From: Streptomyces violens
GTDB lineage: Bacteria > Actinomycetota > Actinomycetes > Streptomycetales > Streptomycetaceae
DNA length: 64,000 bases
NCBI RefSeq assembly: GCF_000717745.1
Contig: NZ_JOBH01000001.1
Coordinates: 702,344 to 766,343 of the forward strand
Direction of reading: 5' to 3'
Part shown: piece after piece, positions 1 through 8,960 of the stretch
Layout of the letters: each line of letters starts with the position of its first letter
Position numbering within the stretch: the stretch's first letter is position 1
Notes under the pieces: generated by a model
The model's database searches: none
What the model was told of the DNA's origin: nothing
The model's input: only the letters and a program-made list of their open reading frames with translations
Position numbers and translations under genes: made by a program

Positions 1-1024
1 GGTCGGGCGCGAGCAGCGCGGCGACGCCGAGCGCGGCCTCGGCCTCGGCGGGCGAGGCGTGCACGCCGATGCCGGCCGCGACCACGCGCAGCGCGCGGGC
101 GAGGTTCTCGGCGCTGGGCCGCTCCTCCGGACGCTTGCGCAGACAGCGCTCTATGACGGTCCACAGCGGCTCGGGGACGCTGCCGGGGCGCTGCGGGTCC
201 TCGCTGAGGTGGCGGTGCAGCACTTCGAGGGCGGTCGCGCCGGCGAACGGCGGACGGCCCGTGACCAGCTCGTACAGCAGGATGCCCGCGCCGTAGATGT
301 CGACGGCGGAGGTCTGCGGACGGCCCTCGGCGGACTCCGGCGCGACGTACGCGGGCGTGCCGACGAACTCCTGCGTGCGGGTCAGGCCCGGGGAGTCCGC
401 GAGGCGGGCGATGCCGAAGTCGGTCAGCATCGGGTGCATCTCGGCGGCGCCCTCGGCCCCGGCGAGCAGTACGTTCGCGGGCTTGAGGTCGCGGTGCACG
501 ACGCCGTCGGCGTGGCTGGCGGCCAGCGCGTCGGCGATCTGCGCGGTCAGCAGCGCGGCCGCGACCGGGCTGAACGGACCGTTCTGGCGCAGGTATTTGT
601 GCAGGTCGGGGCCGTCGACCAGGTCCATGACCAGGGCGAGCAGGTCGCCCTCGACGACCAGGTCGCGGGTCCGGACGATGTTCGGGTGGGTGAGCCGCAG
701 CAGGACGGAGCGCTCGCGCAGGAAGCGCATCACCACGTCCGGGTCGTGCGCCAGCTCCTCCTTGAGGACCTTGATCGCGACCGTCTCGCCGGGCTCTCCG
801 GTCACGGCTGCCTCGGCGCCTGCCGCCTCCCGCTGGCTGGCACGCCAGACGGTGCCCGTGGCGCCGCGTCCGAGCGGCTCCTCGAGCAGGTACTTGCTGC
901 CTACCGGCCGCACGTCATGCGCTCCCTGGTCGTCACTGAGCAGCTGCCTGATCTGCGCTGTCTGTCGGGCTCTGAGGGTGGTGAGGCCGCTCGGTCTTAC
1001 GGACGGCCCCTTCCGCCCCACCAT
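1..1024 (-). CDS. Serine/threonine protein kinase, N-terminal part (runs off the window)
   Basis: This is a Hanks-type protein kinase that phosphorylates Ser/Thr on protein targets. The reading frame from the ATG at 1024 is open to the window edge (341 codons seen). The glycine-rich loop reads GRGATGTVW, the invariant Lys follows in VAIKVL, the catalytic loop is HRDLKPAN (around 478-507), and the metal-binding motif DFG is followed by GTPAYVAPE at the end of the activation loop. All residues needed for activity are present. The extracellular or membrane part, if any, lies outside the window. The gene is divergent from the FHA-domain protein at 1451; FHA domains bind phosphothreonine, so a kinase/reader pair is a reasonable inference. 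The position resembles the pkaA/pkaB kinase neighbourhood of Streptomyces, but I cannot assign the name. The start lacks a clear ribosome binding site (a GGGAAA lies about 10 bases upstream). Confidence 0.93.
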   Translation of the reverse strand, partial: MVGRKGPSVRPSGLTTLRARQTAQIRQLLSDDQGAHDVRPVGSKYLLEEPLGRGATGTVWRASQREAAGAEAAVTGEPGETVAIKVLKEELAHDPDVVMRFLRERSVLLRLTHPNIVRTRDLVVEGDLLALVMDLVDGPDLHKYLRQNGPFSPVAAALLTAQIADALAASHADGVVHRDLKPANVLLAGAEGAAEMHPMLTDFGIARLADSPGLTRTQEFVGTPAYVAPESAEGRPQTSAVDIYGAGILLYELVTGRPPFAGATALEVLHRHLSEDPQRPGSVPEPLWTVIERCLRKRPEERPSAENLARALRVVAAGIGVHASPAEAEAALGVAALLAPD

Positions 1025-1450
1025 AGTGCCGTGTTTCCCGGCGGCGGCCGGGCGGATCCCGTGGTCCGGGGCGCTGCCGGCCGGCCGGTCCGGTCGGGAC
1101 CCGGCGGGGCTCCCCGGGAAGACGTCGCTCACGTACGGATGGTTGCCCTCCACGCCGATCGCTGACCGGTCACGCGGCGATCTTTGGCCGATCACGGTTC
1201 GCAAGCAGCCACTTTTGCATACATCGGTGACCGAACAAGATCACTGAACGACAGTCGCCACGCGTCTTGTCGGTGGCAGGTGCGAGGATGCTCTCCAGCA
1301 CGGCAGCGGTGGGGACGGGGGCGCTGCGCCGCGGCGTGCGGCGTGCGCATGCACGCGGACTTGGACTTGTACGTGCCGACGTGTCCGGGCGCGGTGGGGG
1401 GAGGTACTGGGCCCCGCCGCATTGCCGGGCGGAAGGGACCGTTGACGGCG
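1025..1450. other. Divergent intergenic region between kinase and FHA-FtsK gene
   Basis: This 426-base stretch must hold promoters for both divergent genes. It is less GC-rich around 1190-1260 (for example near the tract cttttgcataca), which suits promoter DNA. A perfect 10-base palindrome tgaccggtca sits at 1163-1172. I see no convincing -35/-10 pair and no conserved small gene. Confidence 0.4.
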
Positions 1451-4400
1451 ATGCAGATCCGGCTGACCGTCCTCGGGCCGCGCAGCGGCCACCCCACTCG
1501 GGCCTGCGACGTGCTCGTGACGGCCCCTGCCGGTACGGCGCTCGCGGCGGTGGCCAGCAGCCTCGCGGCGGCCGTCGCGGGCGCCGGCGCGGACGTCGGC
1601 GGTGGCGGCGCCGGCAGCGGCCCCGTCGTGCTCTACGCGGGGCAGGAGCGCCTGGACGTCCAGCGTGCCGCGCTCGGCGAGCCGCCCCTCATAGACGGCG
1701 CCGTCCTCTCCCTCCAGGGCCCGGGCCCGGCCCCGGCGCACGGGCTGCCGGCCGGTCCCGCCCGGCTGCGGGTCGTCTCGGGCCCGGACGCGGGCGGCGT
1801 TCATCTGCTGCACGGCGGCCAGATCCGCATCGGCCGCTCCACGGACGCGGACGTGCCGCTGGACGATCCCGACGTCTCCCGGATGCACTGCGCGGTCACG
1901 GTGGCGGCGGACGGCGCGGTGACCGTGGCCGACCTGCGCTCGACGAACGGCACGGCCGTCGACGGCGCCGACCTCGACGACCGCCCGGTGCCGCTGCCGC
2001 CCGGCGCGCTGCTGCGGATCGGCGAGTCGGCGCTCCGCCTGCAGCCCTCCCCCGGCGCCCCCGACCCCGTCCTCGCGGCCACCCCGGACGGCGAGGGCCA
2101 GCTCCGGGTGCACCCGGCGGGCGCCGGCGCCCCGGCGCGCGAGGACGGCGCGGGCCCGGATCGCCCCGCGCACGGCCACGACCCGGCGCCGGGCGGCACC
2201 GGTCCGTACGGCGCGGCGGGCCACGGCACGGAGCCGTCGGCGGCGGCCCCTTCCTCCAGTTCCTCCAGTTCCTCCAGTTCCTCCAGAGCAGGAGCCCACG
2301 ACGCGCCCGCCGCGGGACCGTACGCCGCGGGCACCCCCGGCGCCGAGGCGTATGCCGCGGGCGCGCGGTCGGCGGAGACGTACGCCCTCGATGACCGGGC
2401 CCCGAGGCGCGCCGCGGAGAGCTCGCGCACCACGACCGGTCACCATGAGCAGCAGCACGGATCGCCGTACGCGGAGGTTCCGTACCACCCAGAAAAGCCG
2501 TACGCCCACCCCGCTCACCCCGCCGACGGCAGGGACAGCGGGGACAGCGCTCCCGCTTCCGGGCGCCGGGGCACCCCCCTCCGCGGGACCCCCGCCCCCG
2601 ACCCCCGTTCGGCCGCCACCCACGGCGGCCGGCAGAGCCTGGCGCCTCCGGGGCCGCCCTCGTACGCGGAGGCGGACGACGCCGGCTCCCGCAAGCCCGG
2701 CCGCCGCGGCGGCTGGGGCGCGTGGGCGCGGCGGCTGGCCGGCGGGCGCGGCGCCGCCGAGGACGCGGCGGACGCGGAGGCCGCGCGGCAGGCGGCCGGG
2801 TACGGCCCCGGTGCGCAGGCCCCGGCCGGTGCGGCCCCCGGCGCCCTGTCCGGCGACGCCCGTACCCCGGCCGCGTACGGCCGCTGGCCGGACGCCGCCA
2901 CGATCCTGCTGACCGCGCTCGGCCCCGGCCCCCGGCTGTGGGAGCGCGAGGCCGGGCATCCGGACGCGCTGGCCGTCCGGCTCGGCACCGCCGACCGCGA
3001 CGGCGGTCGCAGCGCCGTGCCGGTGACCGTCGCGCTGCGCTCGGCCGGGTCGCTGGGCCTGGCCGGGCCGCGCCCCCGGCTCGCCGGGCTGGCCCGGGCC
3101 GCGGTCGCCCAGCTCGCGGCGCTGCACGCGCCGGGCACGCTGGAGATCGTGCTGCTCGCCGCCGACCGCGCGCGCGGCACGGCGCAGCGCCTGGAGGAGT
3201 GGTCCTGGCTCGGCTGGCTGCCGCATGTGCGCCCGGCGCACGCCCAGGACTGCCGGCTGCTGCTGGCGTACGACAAGGAGCAGGCGGCCGCGCGGACGGC
3301 CGAGCTGGTCCGCCGCCTGGACGACGGGCCGCTCGGCCCCGGCTGGGCGAGCGCCGACCGGTCGGCGGTGGCCACCGCGGCGGCCCGGCATCAGGGCCCG
3401 TACACCCTCGTGATCGCCGACGGCGACCCCGGCACGTCCGGGCTGCGGGAGACCGTGGCCCGGCTGGCGGCGGGCGGCCCGTCGGCAGGCATCCATGTGC
3501 TCGCGCTGGCCGAGACGCCGGCCGCCTCGCCCCTGTATCCGCTCACGGCGACGTACGAAGCGGCCCGTGCCGCGTCCCCGGCCTTCGGGGAGTGCGGGGC
3601 GGTCGCGGTGCTCAGCGGCGACGTGGCCACGGCGCTGCGCGTCGTACAGCCCGCTGCCCCACTGGCCCCGGCCGGCAGCATCGCCGTGAACGGCGTGCCG
3701 CAGAACGGCTCCGGGCCGTACGCCGCGGGGGCGAACGGCACGGTCGCGACGGTGGACGCGGTCTCCCTGCCGTGGGCCGAGCGGTTCGCGCGCGCCCTGG
3801 CGCCGCTGCGCGAGGCCGAGACGGTACGGGCCGGCCGCAGCACGCGCAGCGCCGCCGTGCCGCTGCCCGACAGCGCCCGACTGCTGGACGAGCTGGGGCT
3901 GGCCCGGGCCACGCCTGCGTCCCTGATGGCCCGCTGGGCGGCCGCGGCGGACAGCGAGGAGCCCGCGGCCGCCGCGGTCCTGGGCGCGGGCCCGCACGGC
4001 CCGGTGACCGCCGACCCGGCCGCCGACGGCTGCCACTTCCTGCTGGAGGGCGGCCCGGGCACGGGCAAGACCGAGCTGCTGCGCTCGATCGCCGCCTCGC
4101 TAGCCGCCGCCGACCGCCCGGACCTGCTCTCGCTGGTCCTGGTCGACGGCGCGGGCACGGAGCGCGGCGACGGCCTGCGGCTGTGCACGGACCTGCCGCA
4201 CGTCACCGCGCATCTGGCCGCCTCCGACCCGGTACGGATGCGGGAGTTCGCGCAGGCGCTGGTCTCGGAGCTGAAGCGGCGCGCCGAGATACTGGGCGGC
4301 ACGGGCTTCGCGGAGTGGCGCGCCAAGCATGTGGCGGCGCCCCGGGTGGTCGCCCCGCGCCGGTCCGTCGAGGGCCGTACGGCAGCGGCCGCGGGCGCCG

Positions 4401-5065
4401 CCGCCGAGGTCCCCGGCTCCGCGGCGCCCGGTATGCAGGAGTCCGGCCTGCTCGACACCCCGGCGACGAACACGCTGCGGCTGCGCCCCCGGGAACGTAC
4501 GCAGGGCACGCCCGGTGCCGAGGGGGCCGAGCGTCCGGCAGCGGCGGGCGAGGGGCTGGCGGCCGTGTCGCCGATGACCCGGCTCTTCGTGATCGTCGAC
4601 GACTTCGACGCGCTGGTCGCGCCGGCGCTGGGCAGTACGGGACGGCCCGCCGCCGGGTCGGTCGTGCGGGCGCTGGAGGCGGTCGCCCGGGAAGGCGCCG
4701 CGCTCGGCGTGCATCTGATCGCCTCGACCGGCCATCCGGACCGTACGGCGGCCACCGCCACCGCCGAGCGGGCCGGGCTGCGCGCGCGGCTGGGCACGGA
4801 GGGCGACCCGGGCGAGGAGCCGCTGCCCGTCGGGCGCGGGCGGCTGTACCGAGCGGCCGACGGCTCCGCCACGCCCTTCCAGGCCGGCCGGGTGACGGGC
4901 CGGATACCCCGGACGTCGACCCTGCGGCCGACGGTCGTGCCCCTGGAGTGGCACCGCATGGGCGATCCGCCGGCCCGCCGTCCGCTGCGCGAGCTGGGGA
5001 ACGGCCCGACCGACCTGGCCCTGCTGGCCAGCGCGCTGCAGAAGGCCGCCCGGTCCCTGCCGTGA
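1451..5065 (+). CDS. FHA domain / FtsK-SpoIIIE-type ATPase protein (EssC-like architecture)
   Basis: This is a protein of 1204 residues. Residues 1-90 look like a ubiquitin-like or YukD-like N-terminal domain. Residues about 100-200 form an FHA phosphothreonine-binding domain (IRIGRSTDADVPLDDPDVSR, then LRSTNGT). A long low-complexity Pro/Ala/Ser linker with a poly-Ser run follows. Residues about 495 to the end form an FtsK/SpoIIIE-type ATPase with Walker A GGPGTGKTE and a Walker B strand LFVIVDDFDAL. The order FHA then FtsK recalls EssC of type VII secretion, but no ESX genes are nearby, and Streptomyces often has such orphan proteins. The ATG at 1451 was chosen because the conserved MQIRLTVLGP begins there; a TTG three codons upstream is better spaced from ggaaggga at 1431-1438 and is a real alternative. 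The biochemical role is unknown. Phosphopeptide binding is inferred from the FHA domain and the divergent kinase gene. Confidence 0.85.
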   Translation: MQIRLTVLGPRSGHPTRACDVLVTAPAGTALAAVASSLAAAVAGAGADVGGGGAGSGPVVLYAGQERLDVQRAALGEPPLIDGAVLSLQGPGPAPAHGLPAGPARLRVVSGPDAGGVHLLHGGQIRIGRSTDADVPLDDPDVSRMHCAVTVAADGAVTVADLRSTNGTAVDGADLDDRPVPLPPGALLRIGESALRLQPSPGAPDPVLAATPDGEGQLRVHPAGAGAPAREDGAGPDRPAHGHDPAPGGTGPYGAAGHGTEPSAAAPSSSSSSSSSSSRAGAHDAPAAGPYAAGTPGAEAYAAGARSAETYALDDRAPRRAAESSRTTTGHHEQQHGSPYAEVPYHPEKPYAHPAHPADGRDSGDSAPASGRRGTPLRGTPAPDPRSAATHGGRQSLAPPGPPSYAEADDAGSRKPGRRGGWGAWARRLAGGRGAAEDAADAEAARQAAGYGPGAQAPAGAAPGALSGDARTPAAYGRWPDAATILLTALGPGPRLWEREAGHPDALAVRLGTADRDGGRSAVPVTVALRSAGSLGLAGPRPRLAGLARAAVAQLAALHAPGTLEIVLLAADRARGTAQRLEEWSWLGWLPHVRPAHAQDCRLLLAYDKEQAAARTAELVRRLDDGPLGPGWASADRSAVATAAARHQGPYTLVIADGDPGTSGLRETVARLAAGGPSAGIHVLALAETPAASPLYPLTATYEAARAASPAFGECGAVAVLSGDVATALRVVQPAAPLAPAGSIAVNGVPQNGSGPYAAGANGTVATVDAVSLPWAERFARALAPLREAETVRAGRSTRSAAVPLPDSARLLDELGLARATPASLMARWAAAADSEEPAAAAVLGAGPHGPVTADPAADGCHFLLEGGPGTGKTELLRSIAASLAAADRPDLLSLVLVDGAGTERGDGLRLCTDLPHVTAHLAASDPVRMREFAQALVSELKRRAEILGGTGFAEWRAKHVAAPRVVAPRRSVEGRTAAAAGAAAEVPGSAAPGMQESGLLDTPATNTLRLRPRERTQGTPGAEGAERPAAAGEGLAAVSPMTRLFVIVDDFDALVAPALGSTGRPAAGSVVRALEAVAREGAALGVHLIASTGHPDRTAATATAERAGLRARLGTEGDPGEEPLPVGRGRLYRAADGSATPFQAGRVTGRIPRTSTLRPTVVPLEWHRMGDPPARRPLRELGNGPTDLALLASALQKAARSLP
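2251..2286 (+). repeat. 9-bp tandem repeat coding for poly-Ser
   Basis: The unit ttcctccag occurs four times in a row inside the linker of the FHA-FtsK gene and encodes an uninterrupted serine run. The unit is a multiple of three, so copy-number change would lengthen or shorten the linker without a frameshift. Confidence 0.85.
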
Positions 5066-5232
5066 CCCGCGTACAACGCCGTGACATACAACGAATGGGG
5101 CGCTGTACGGACAAGTTGGGTTACCCACCGCGATAACGTCCCGGTCACGACGGGGAGTTGCGGTCGAACGCGCTATTGCTCGGACCTCCCGGCGCCGGTA
5201 GGACTGTCGCACGGCCAACGGGAGGGCGACGG

Positions 5233-6576
5233 ATGCGTCACGCAACGCTTCGTACGGCAACGGCACTTGTCGCGGTGGGTGCACTGGCACTGACCGGCTG
5301 CGGCGGCGACAGCGGCAGCAAGAACGACGAGGGCGGGGGCGGCACCGACAGCGCGCCCACCGTCCGGCTGCCGAAGCTGAACGGGCAGACGCTCCAGGTG
5401 ACGGCCGTGTGGACCGGTCCTGAGCGGGAGAACTTCACCAAGGTCCTGGACGAGTTCGAGAAGCGGACCGGCGCCAAGGTCGACTTCGTGCCCAGCGGCG
5501 ACGACATGGCCGGCTTCATCGGCTCCAAGGTTGCCGGCGGCGGCGCGCCGGACGTCGCGATGCTCCAGCAGGTCGGCGTGCTCCAGGAGTTCGCCAAGAA
5601 GGGCTGGCTCAAGCCGCTCGGCCCGGCCGCGGACAAGGAGCTGAGCAAGAACTTCTCCAAGGGCTGGCAGGATCTCGGCAGTTACGGCGGCAAGAGCTAC
5701 GGCGTGTACTTCAAGGCCAGCAACAAGTCGCTGGTCTGGTACAACACCCAGGCGTTCGAGAACGCGGGAGTGTCCGAGCCCAAGGACTGGAAGGGCTTCC
5801 TGAAGACCGCCAGGACGCTCGCGGACTCCGGCGTGGAGCCGGTCTCGGTCGGCGGCGCGGACGGCTGGACGCTCACCGACTGGTTCGAGAACGTCTACCT
5901 CTCGCAGGCCGGCCCGGAGAAGTACGACCAGCTCGCCAAGCACGAGATCAAGTGGACCGATCCGTCGGTGAAGCAGGCGCTGACCACGCTCGGCTCGCTC
6001 TTCGGCGCCAAGGGACTGCTCGCGGGCGGCAACGGCGGGGCGCTGCAGACGGCGTTCCCACAGTCGGTGACGCAGACGTTCAAGGACGAGCCGAAGGCCG
6101 CGATGGTCTCCTCGGCCGACTTCGCCGCCGCCAACATCGGCCAGACCAAGGCGAAGATCGGTACGGACGCCAAGGTCTTCCCGTTCCCGGCGGTCGGCGA
6201 GGAGTCGCCGGTGGTGACCGGTGGCGACGTGGCGGTGGCGCTGAAGGACAACAAGGCGTCGCAGGCGCTGCTGACCTTCCTGGCCTCCCCGGACGCCGCC
6301 CGGATCTGGGCGGGGCAGGGCGGCTTCGTCTCCGCGAACAAGAAGCTGGACCCGGCCGTCTACCCGAACGCCGTGTTCCGGGAGATCGGCAAGGCGCTGG
6401 TCGCGGCCGGTGACGACTTCCGCTTCGACATGTCCGACCAGGCCCCGGCGTCCTTCGGCGGCAAGCCGGGGCAGGGCGAGTGGAAGGCCCTGCAGGACTT
6501 CCTGAAGAACCCGAAGGACGTCGCGGGGACCCAGGCGCAGCTGGAGAAGGACGCCGCCAAGTCGTTCGGGAACTGA
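5233..6576 (+). CDS. ABC sugar transporter, extracellular solute-binding lipoprotein
   Basis: This is a protein of 447 residues of the family 1 (MalE-like) solute-binding proteins, which capture sugars or oligosaccharides outside the membrane and pass them to two permeases. It begins with a lipoprotein signal peptide: Arg-containing N-terminus, hydrophobic core, and lipobox LTGC with the lipidated Cys at residue 23, followed by a Gly/Ser/Asp-rich tether. The mature part contains typical family segments such as PDVAMLQQVG and the C-terminal FLASPDAARIWA. The ATG at 5233 follows ggagggcga directly. It is the first gene of an operon with the permeases at 6581 and 7927. No ATPase gene is present; in Streptomyces such systems commonly share the MsiK ATPase encoded elsewhere, which is inference here. 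The substrate cannot be told from sequence. Confidence 0.93.
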   Translation: MRHATLRTATALVAVGALALTGCGGDSGSKNDEGGGGTDSAPTVRLPKLNGQTLQVTAVWTGPERENFTKVLDEFEKRTGAKVDFVPSGDDMAGFIGSKVAGGGAPDVAMLQQVGVLQEFAKKGWLKPLGPAADKELSKNFSKGWQDLGSYGGKSYGVYFKASNKSLVWYNTQAFENAGVSEPKDWKGFLKTARTLADSGVEPVSVGGADGWTLTDWFENVYLSQAGPEKYDQLAKHEIKWTDPSVKQALTTLGSLFGAKGLLAGGNGGALQTAFPQSVTQTFKDEPKAAMVSSADFAAANIGQTKAKIGTDAKVFPFPAVGEESPVVTGGDVAVALKDNKASQALLTFLASPDAARIWAGQGGFVSANKKLDPAVYPNAVFREIGKALVAAGDDFRFDMSDQAPASFGGKPGQGEWKALQDFLKNPKDVAGTQAQLEKDAAKSFGN

Positions 6577-6580
6577 CGCC

Positions 6581-7930
6581 ATGACTTCCGGAGGGACCGC
6601 GGCCGCCGCGCAGGCGTCCCGCAAGGGCGCGAAGAAGCCCGGCAAGAGCGTGATGGGGACACGCCCGTGGATCGCGGGCGCGTTCCTCCTCCCGGCGCTG
6701 CTGCTGCTCGGCGCGCTGGTGGTCTATCCGATCGGGTACTCGGTCTGGCGCAGCCTCTTCGACGCGCCGGGCAGCGGCTTCGTGGGGCTGGACAACTACG
6801 CCGAGCTGTTCTCCGACGACCGCATCCGCACGGCGCTGAAGAACAACATCATCTGGGTGGTGGTCGCGCCGACCGTGGCCACCGCGCTCGGCCTGATCTT
6901 CGCCGTGCTGACCGAGCGAGTGCGCTGGGGCACGGCCTTCAAGCTGGTCGTCTTCATGCCGATGGCGATCTCCATGCTGGCCGCCGGCATCATCTTCCGG
7001 CTGGTGTACGAGCAGGACCCGGAGCGCGGGGTCGCCAACGCAGTGTGGGTGAGCGTGCACGACACCTTCGCCGAGCCCGCGCCGTATCCGGGGGCCAATC
7101 CACGGCCGAACTCCGACCTCAAGGCCACCGGCGGCGGTGCGTTCACCACGAAGGCGGCGGCGAAGACCGGTACCGCGGTGAGCCTGCCACTGGTGGCCGT
7201 ACAGCCGGGCGACCTCAAGGGCGCGCAGCGGGCCGTGGCGGCGGAGCCGCGCCCCGGACAGATCACCGGCACCGCGTGGCTGGACTTCACACGCGGGGGC
7301 GGCGGCACCCCGAACAGGATCGACAAGCAGGAGAAGGCCCTCGCGGGCCTGAAGATCGAGGCGGTGAAGGACGGCAAGGTCGTCGCCACCGCGACCACCG
7401 ACGCGGACGGGACGTACGCGCTGCCCGCCCACGCCGAGGGGGCGCACCTGCGGCTCCCCGCGTCGAACTTCGCCGAGGCGTACAACGGCGTCGACTGGCT
7501 CGGCCCGGCGCTGGTCACGCCCGCGATCATCGGCAGTTACGTGTGGATGTGGGCGGGCTTCGCGATGGTGCTGATCGCGGCGGGGCTGGCGAGCGTGCCG
7601 CGGGAGCTGCTGGAGGCGGCCCGGGTGGACGGTGCGAACGAGTGGCAGGTCTTCCGCCGGGTGACGGTGCCGCTGCTGGCGCCGGTCCTGGTGGTCGTCC
7701 TCGTGACGCTGATGATCAACGTGCTGAAGATCTTCGACCTCGTGTACATCATCGCGCCGGGCGCCAGCCAGGACGAGGCGAACGTGCTCGCCCTCCAGCT
7801 GTACCAGTCGTCCTTCGGCACGGACGTGAACCAGGGCATCGGCTCCGCGATCGCGGTGTTCCTGCTGCTGCTCGTCCTGCCGGTGATGATCGTCAATCTC
7901 CGGCGCCTGCGGAAGGAGCGGCAGCGATGA
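6581..7930 (+). CDS. ABC sugar transporter permease (MalF type) with inserted domain
   Basis: This is an inner-membrane permease of 449 residues, about 150 longer than the usual family member. The N-terminal part (TM helices near residues 31-55, 88-110 and 120-140) and the C-terminal part, with the EAA loop ELLEAARVDGANEW that contacts the ATPase, are normal. Between the segment ERGVANAVW and GVDWLGPALV lies an insertion of about 145 residues (roughly 157-302, bases 7049-7486). Its second half (GLKIEAVKDGKVVATATTD) resembles a carboxypeptidase-regulatory or CnaB-like beta-sandwich. By topology the insertion should face the outside. The gene starts 4 bases after the lipoprotein stop and overlaps the next permease in ATGA. 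The permease call is secure; the role of the insertion is unknown. Confidence 0.93.
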   Translation: MTSGGTAAAAQASRKGAKKPGKSVMGTRPWIAGAFLLPALLLLGALVVYPIGYSVWRSLFDAPGSGFVGLDNYAELFSDDRIRTALKNNIIWVVVAPTVATALGLIFAVLTERVRWGTAFKLVVFMPMAISMLAAGIIFRLVYEQDPERGVANAVWVSVHDTFAEPAPYPGANPRPNSDLKATGGGAFTTKAAAKTGTAVSLPLVAVQPGDLKGAQRAVAAEPRPGQITGTAWLDFTRGGGGTPNRIDKQEKALAGLKIEAVKDGKVVATATTDADGTYALPAHAEGAHLRLPASNFAEAYNGVDWLGPALVTPAIIGSYVWMWAGFAMVLIAAGLASVPRELLEAARVDGANEWQVFRRVTVPLLAPVLVVVLVTLMINVLKIFDLVYIIAPGASQDEANVLALQLYQSSFGTDVNQGIGSAIAVFLLLLVLPVMIVNLRRLRKERQR

Positions 7931-8811
7931 CGGCGGTGGCCGACGGGGCGGTACGCGCCCGGCAGTCCCTGGCCGCGCGGATCGCGGCCCGTACCGGCGG
8001 CGGCGCGCTGCGGGTCTTCCTGATCCTGGTCGGGCTGTTCTGGCTGATGCCGACGGTCGGGCTGCTGATCTCCTCGCTGCGCGACCCGGCGGACGTCGCG
8101 GAGAGCGGCTGGTGGGAGGTGTTCGTCAAGCCGGCGCAGCTGACCTGGTCCGGGTACGGCAATCTGCTGGGCAACGCCAAGATCATGGACTCGCTGTGGA
8201 CCACCGCGCTGATCACGGTGCCGGCGACGGTGCTGGTGGTGGTCATCGGGTCGCTGGCGGGCTATGCGTTCGCCTGGATGGACTTCCCCGGGCGGGACAC
8301 CTGGTTCATGGTCGTGGTGGGGCTGCTGGTCGTCCCGGTACAGGTCGCGCTGATCCCGGTCGCGAAGCTCTTCGGCGCGGTCGGGCTCTTCGAGACGACG
8401 GCCGGCGTGGTGCTCTTCCATACGGCGTTCGGCCTGCCCTTCGCCGTCTTCCTCCTCCGGAACTTCTTCGCCGAGATCCCGCGCGAGCTGCTGGAGGCCG
8501 CCCGGCTGGACGGGGCGAGCGAACTGCGGCTGTTCACCCGGGTGGTCATGCCGCTGGGCGGCCCGGCCATCGCCTCGCTGGGCATCTTCCAGTTCCTGTG
8601 GGTGTGGAACGACATGCTGATCGCGCTGATCTTCGCGGACAGCGGCAACCCGCCGATCACCGTGGCGCTCCAGCAGGAGGTGCGCCAGTTCGGCAACAAC
8701 ATCGACGTACTGGCGCCCGGCGCCTTCGTCTCGATGATCATCCCCCTGGTGGTCTTCTTCGCCTTCCAGCGGCAGTTCGTGTCCGGCGTGATGGCGGGCG
8801 CGGTGAAGTGA
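7927..8811 (+). CDS. ABC sugar transporter permease (MalG type)
   Basis: This is the second permease of the sugar uptake system, 294 residues, of normal length for the MalG-like family. It has six predicted membrane helices and the EAA motif ELLEAARLDGASELRLF. It is translationally coupled to the upstream permease through an ATGA overlap at 7927-7930. The end of the gene carries a 20-bp duplication that leaves the C-terminus MAGAVK unchanged while shifting which stop codon is used (TGA instead of the downstream TAG). Confidence 0.94.
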   Translation: MTAVADGAVRARQSLAARIAARTGGGALRVFLILVGLFWLMPTVGLLISSLRDPADVAESGWWEVFVKPAQLTWSGYGNLLGNAKIMDSLWTTALITVPATVLVVVIGSLAGYAFAWMDFPGRDTWFMVVVGLLVVPVQVALIPVAKLFGAVGLFETTAGVVLFHTAFGLPFAVFLLRNFFAEIPRELLEAARLDGASELRLFTRVVMPLGGPAIASLGIFQFLWVWNDMLIALIFADSGNPPITVALQQEVRQFGNNIDVLAPGAFVSMIIPLVVFFAFQRQFVSGVMAGAVK

Positions 8812-8827
8812 TGGCGGGCGCGGTGAA
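8788..8827 (+). repeat. 20-bp tandem duplication spanning the permease stop
   Basis: The 20-base unit gtgatggcgggcgcggtgaa is present twice in immediate succession. The first copy encodes the last residues VMAGAVK and, through the junction, the TGA stop. The second copy would give the same residues followed by TAG in the ancestral frame. The duplication therefore looks recent and protein-neutral. Confidence 0.9.
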
Positions 8828-8830
8828 GTA

Positions 8831-8846
8831 GAGCCGGCGGCGGCTC
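8831..8846 (+). terminator. Short GC hairpin after the sugar transporter operon
   Basis: The arms gagccg and cggctc with a gcgg loop form a compact stem 20 bases after the permease stop. A second weaker stem (actcg/cgagt, 8847-8864) follows. There is no U tract, which is common for Streptomyces terminators. Confidence 0.4.
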
Positions 8847-8960
8847 ACTCGAACGGGTGCGAGTCCTCTGCCACCCGGGCGTAACCGGCCGCCGCGCCGC
8901 ATGACGGCGCGGCGGGGCCGGGAACGATCGCTGACCGACAGCGCAGCCGGCCGCCGACTC

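Noticed and set aside
5090..5150. MtrA-type gtaac direct repeats before the sugar-binding lipoprotein
   Set aside because: Only one exact gtaac (minus strand, near 5107) and a poor second half-site are present, and the spacing is wrong.
8845..8880. A tRNA-like T-arm in the spacer after the sugar transporter
   Set aside because: Only a short stem is present; no acceptor, anticodon or D arm can be formed around it.
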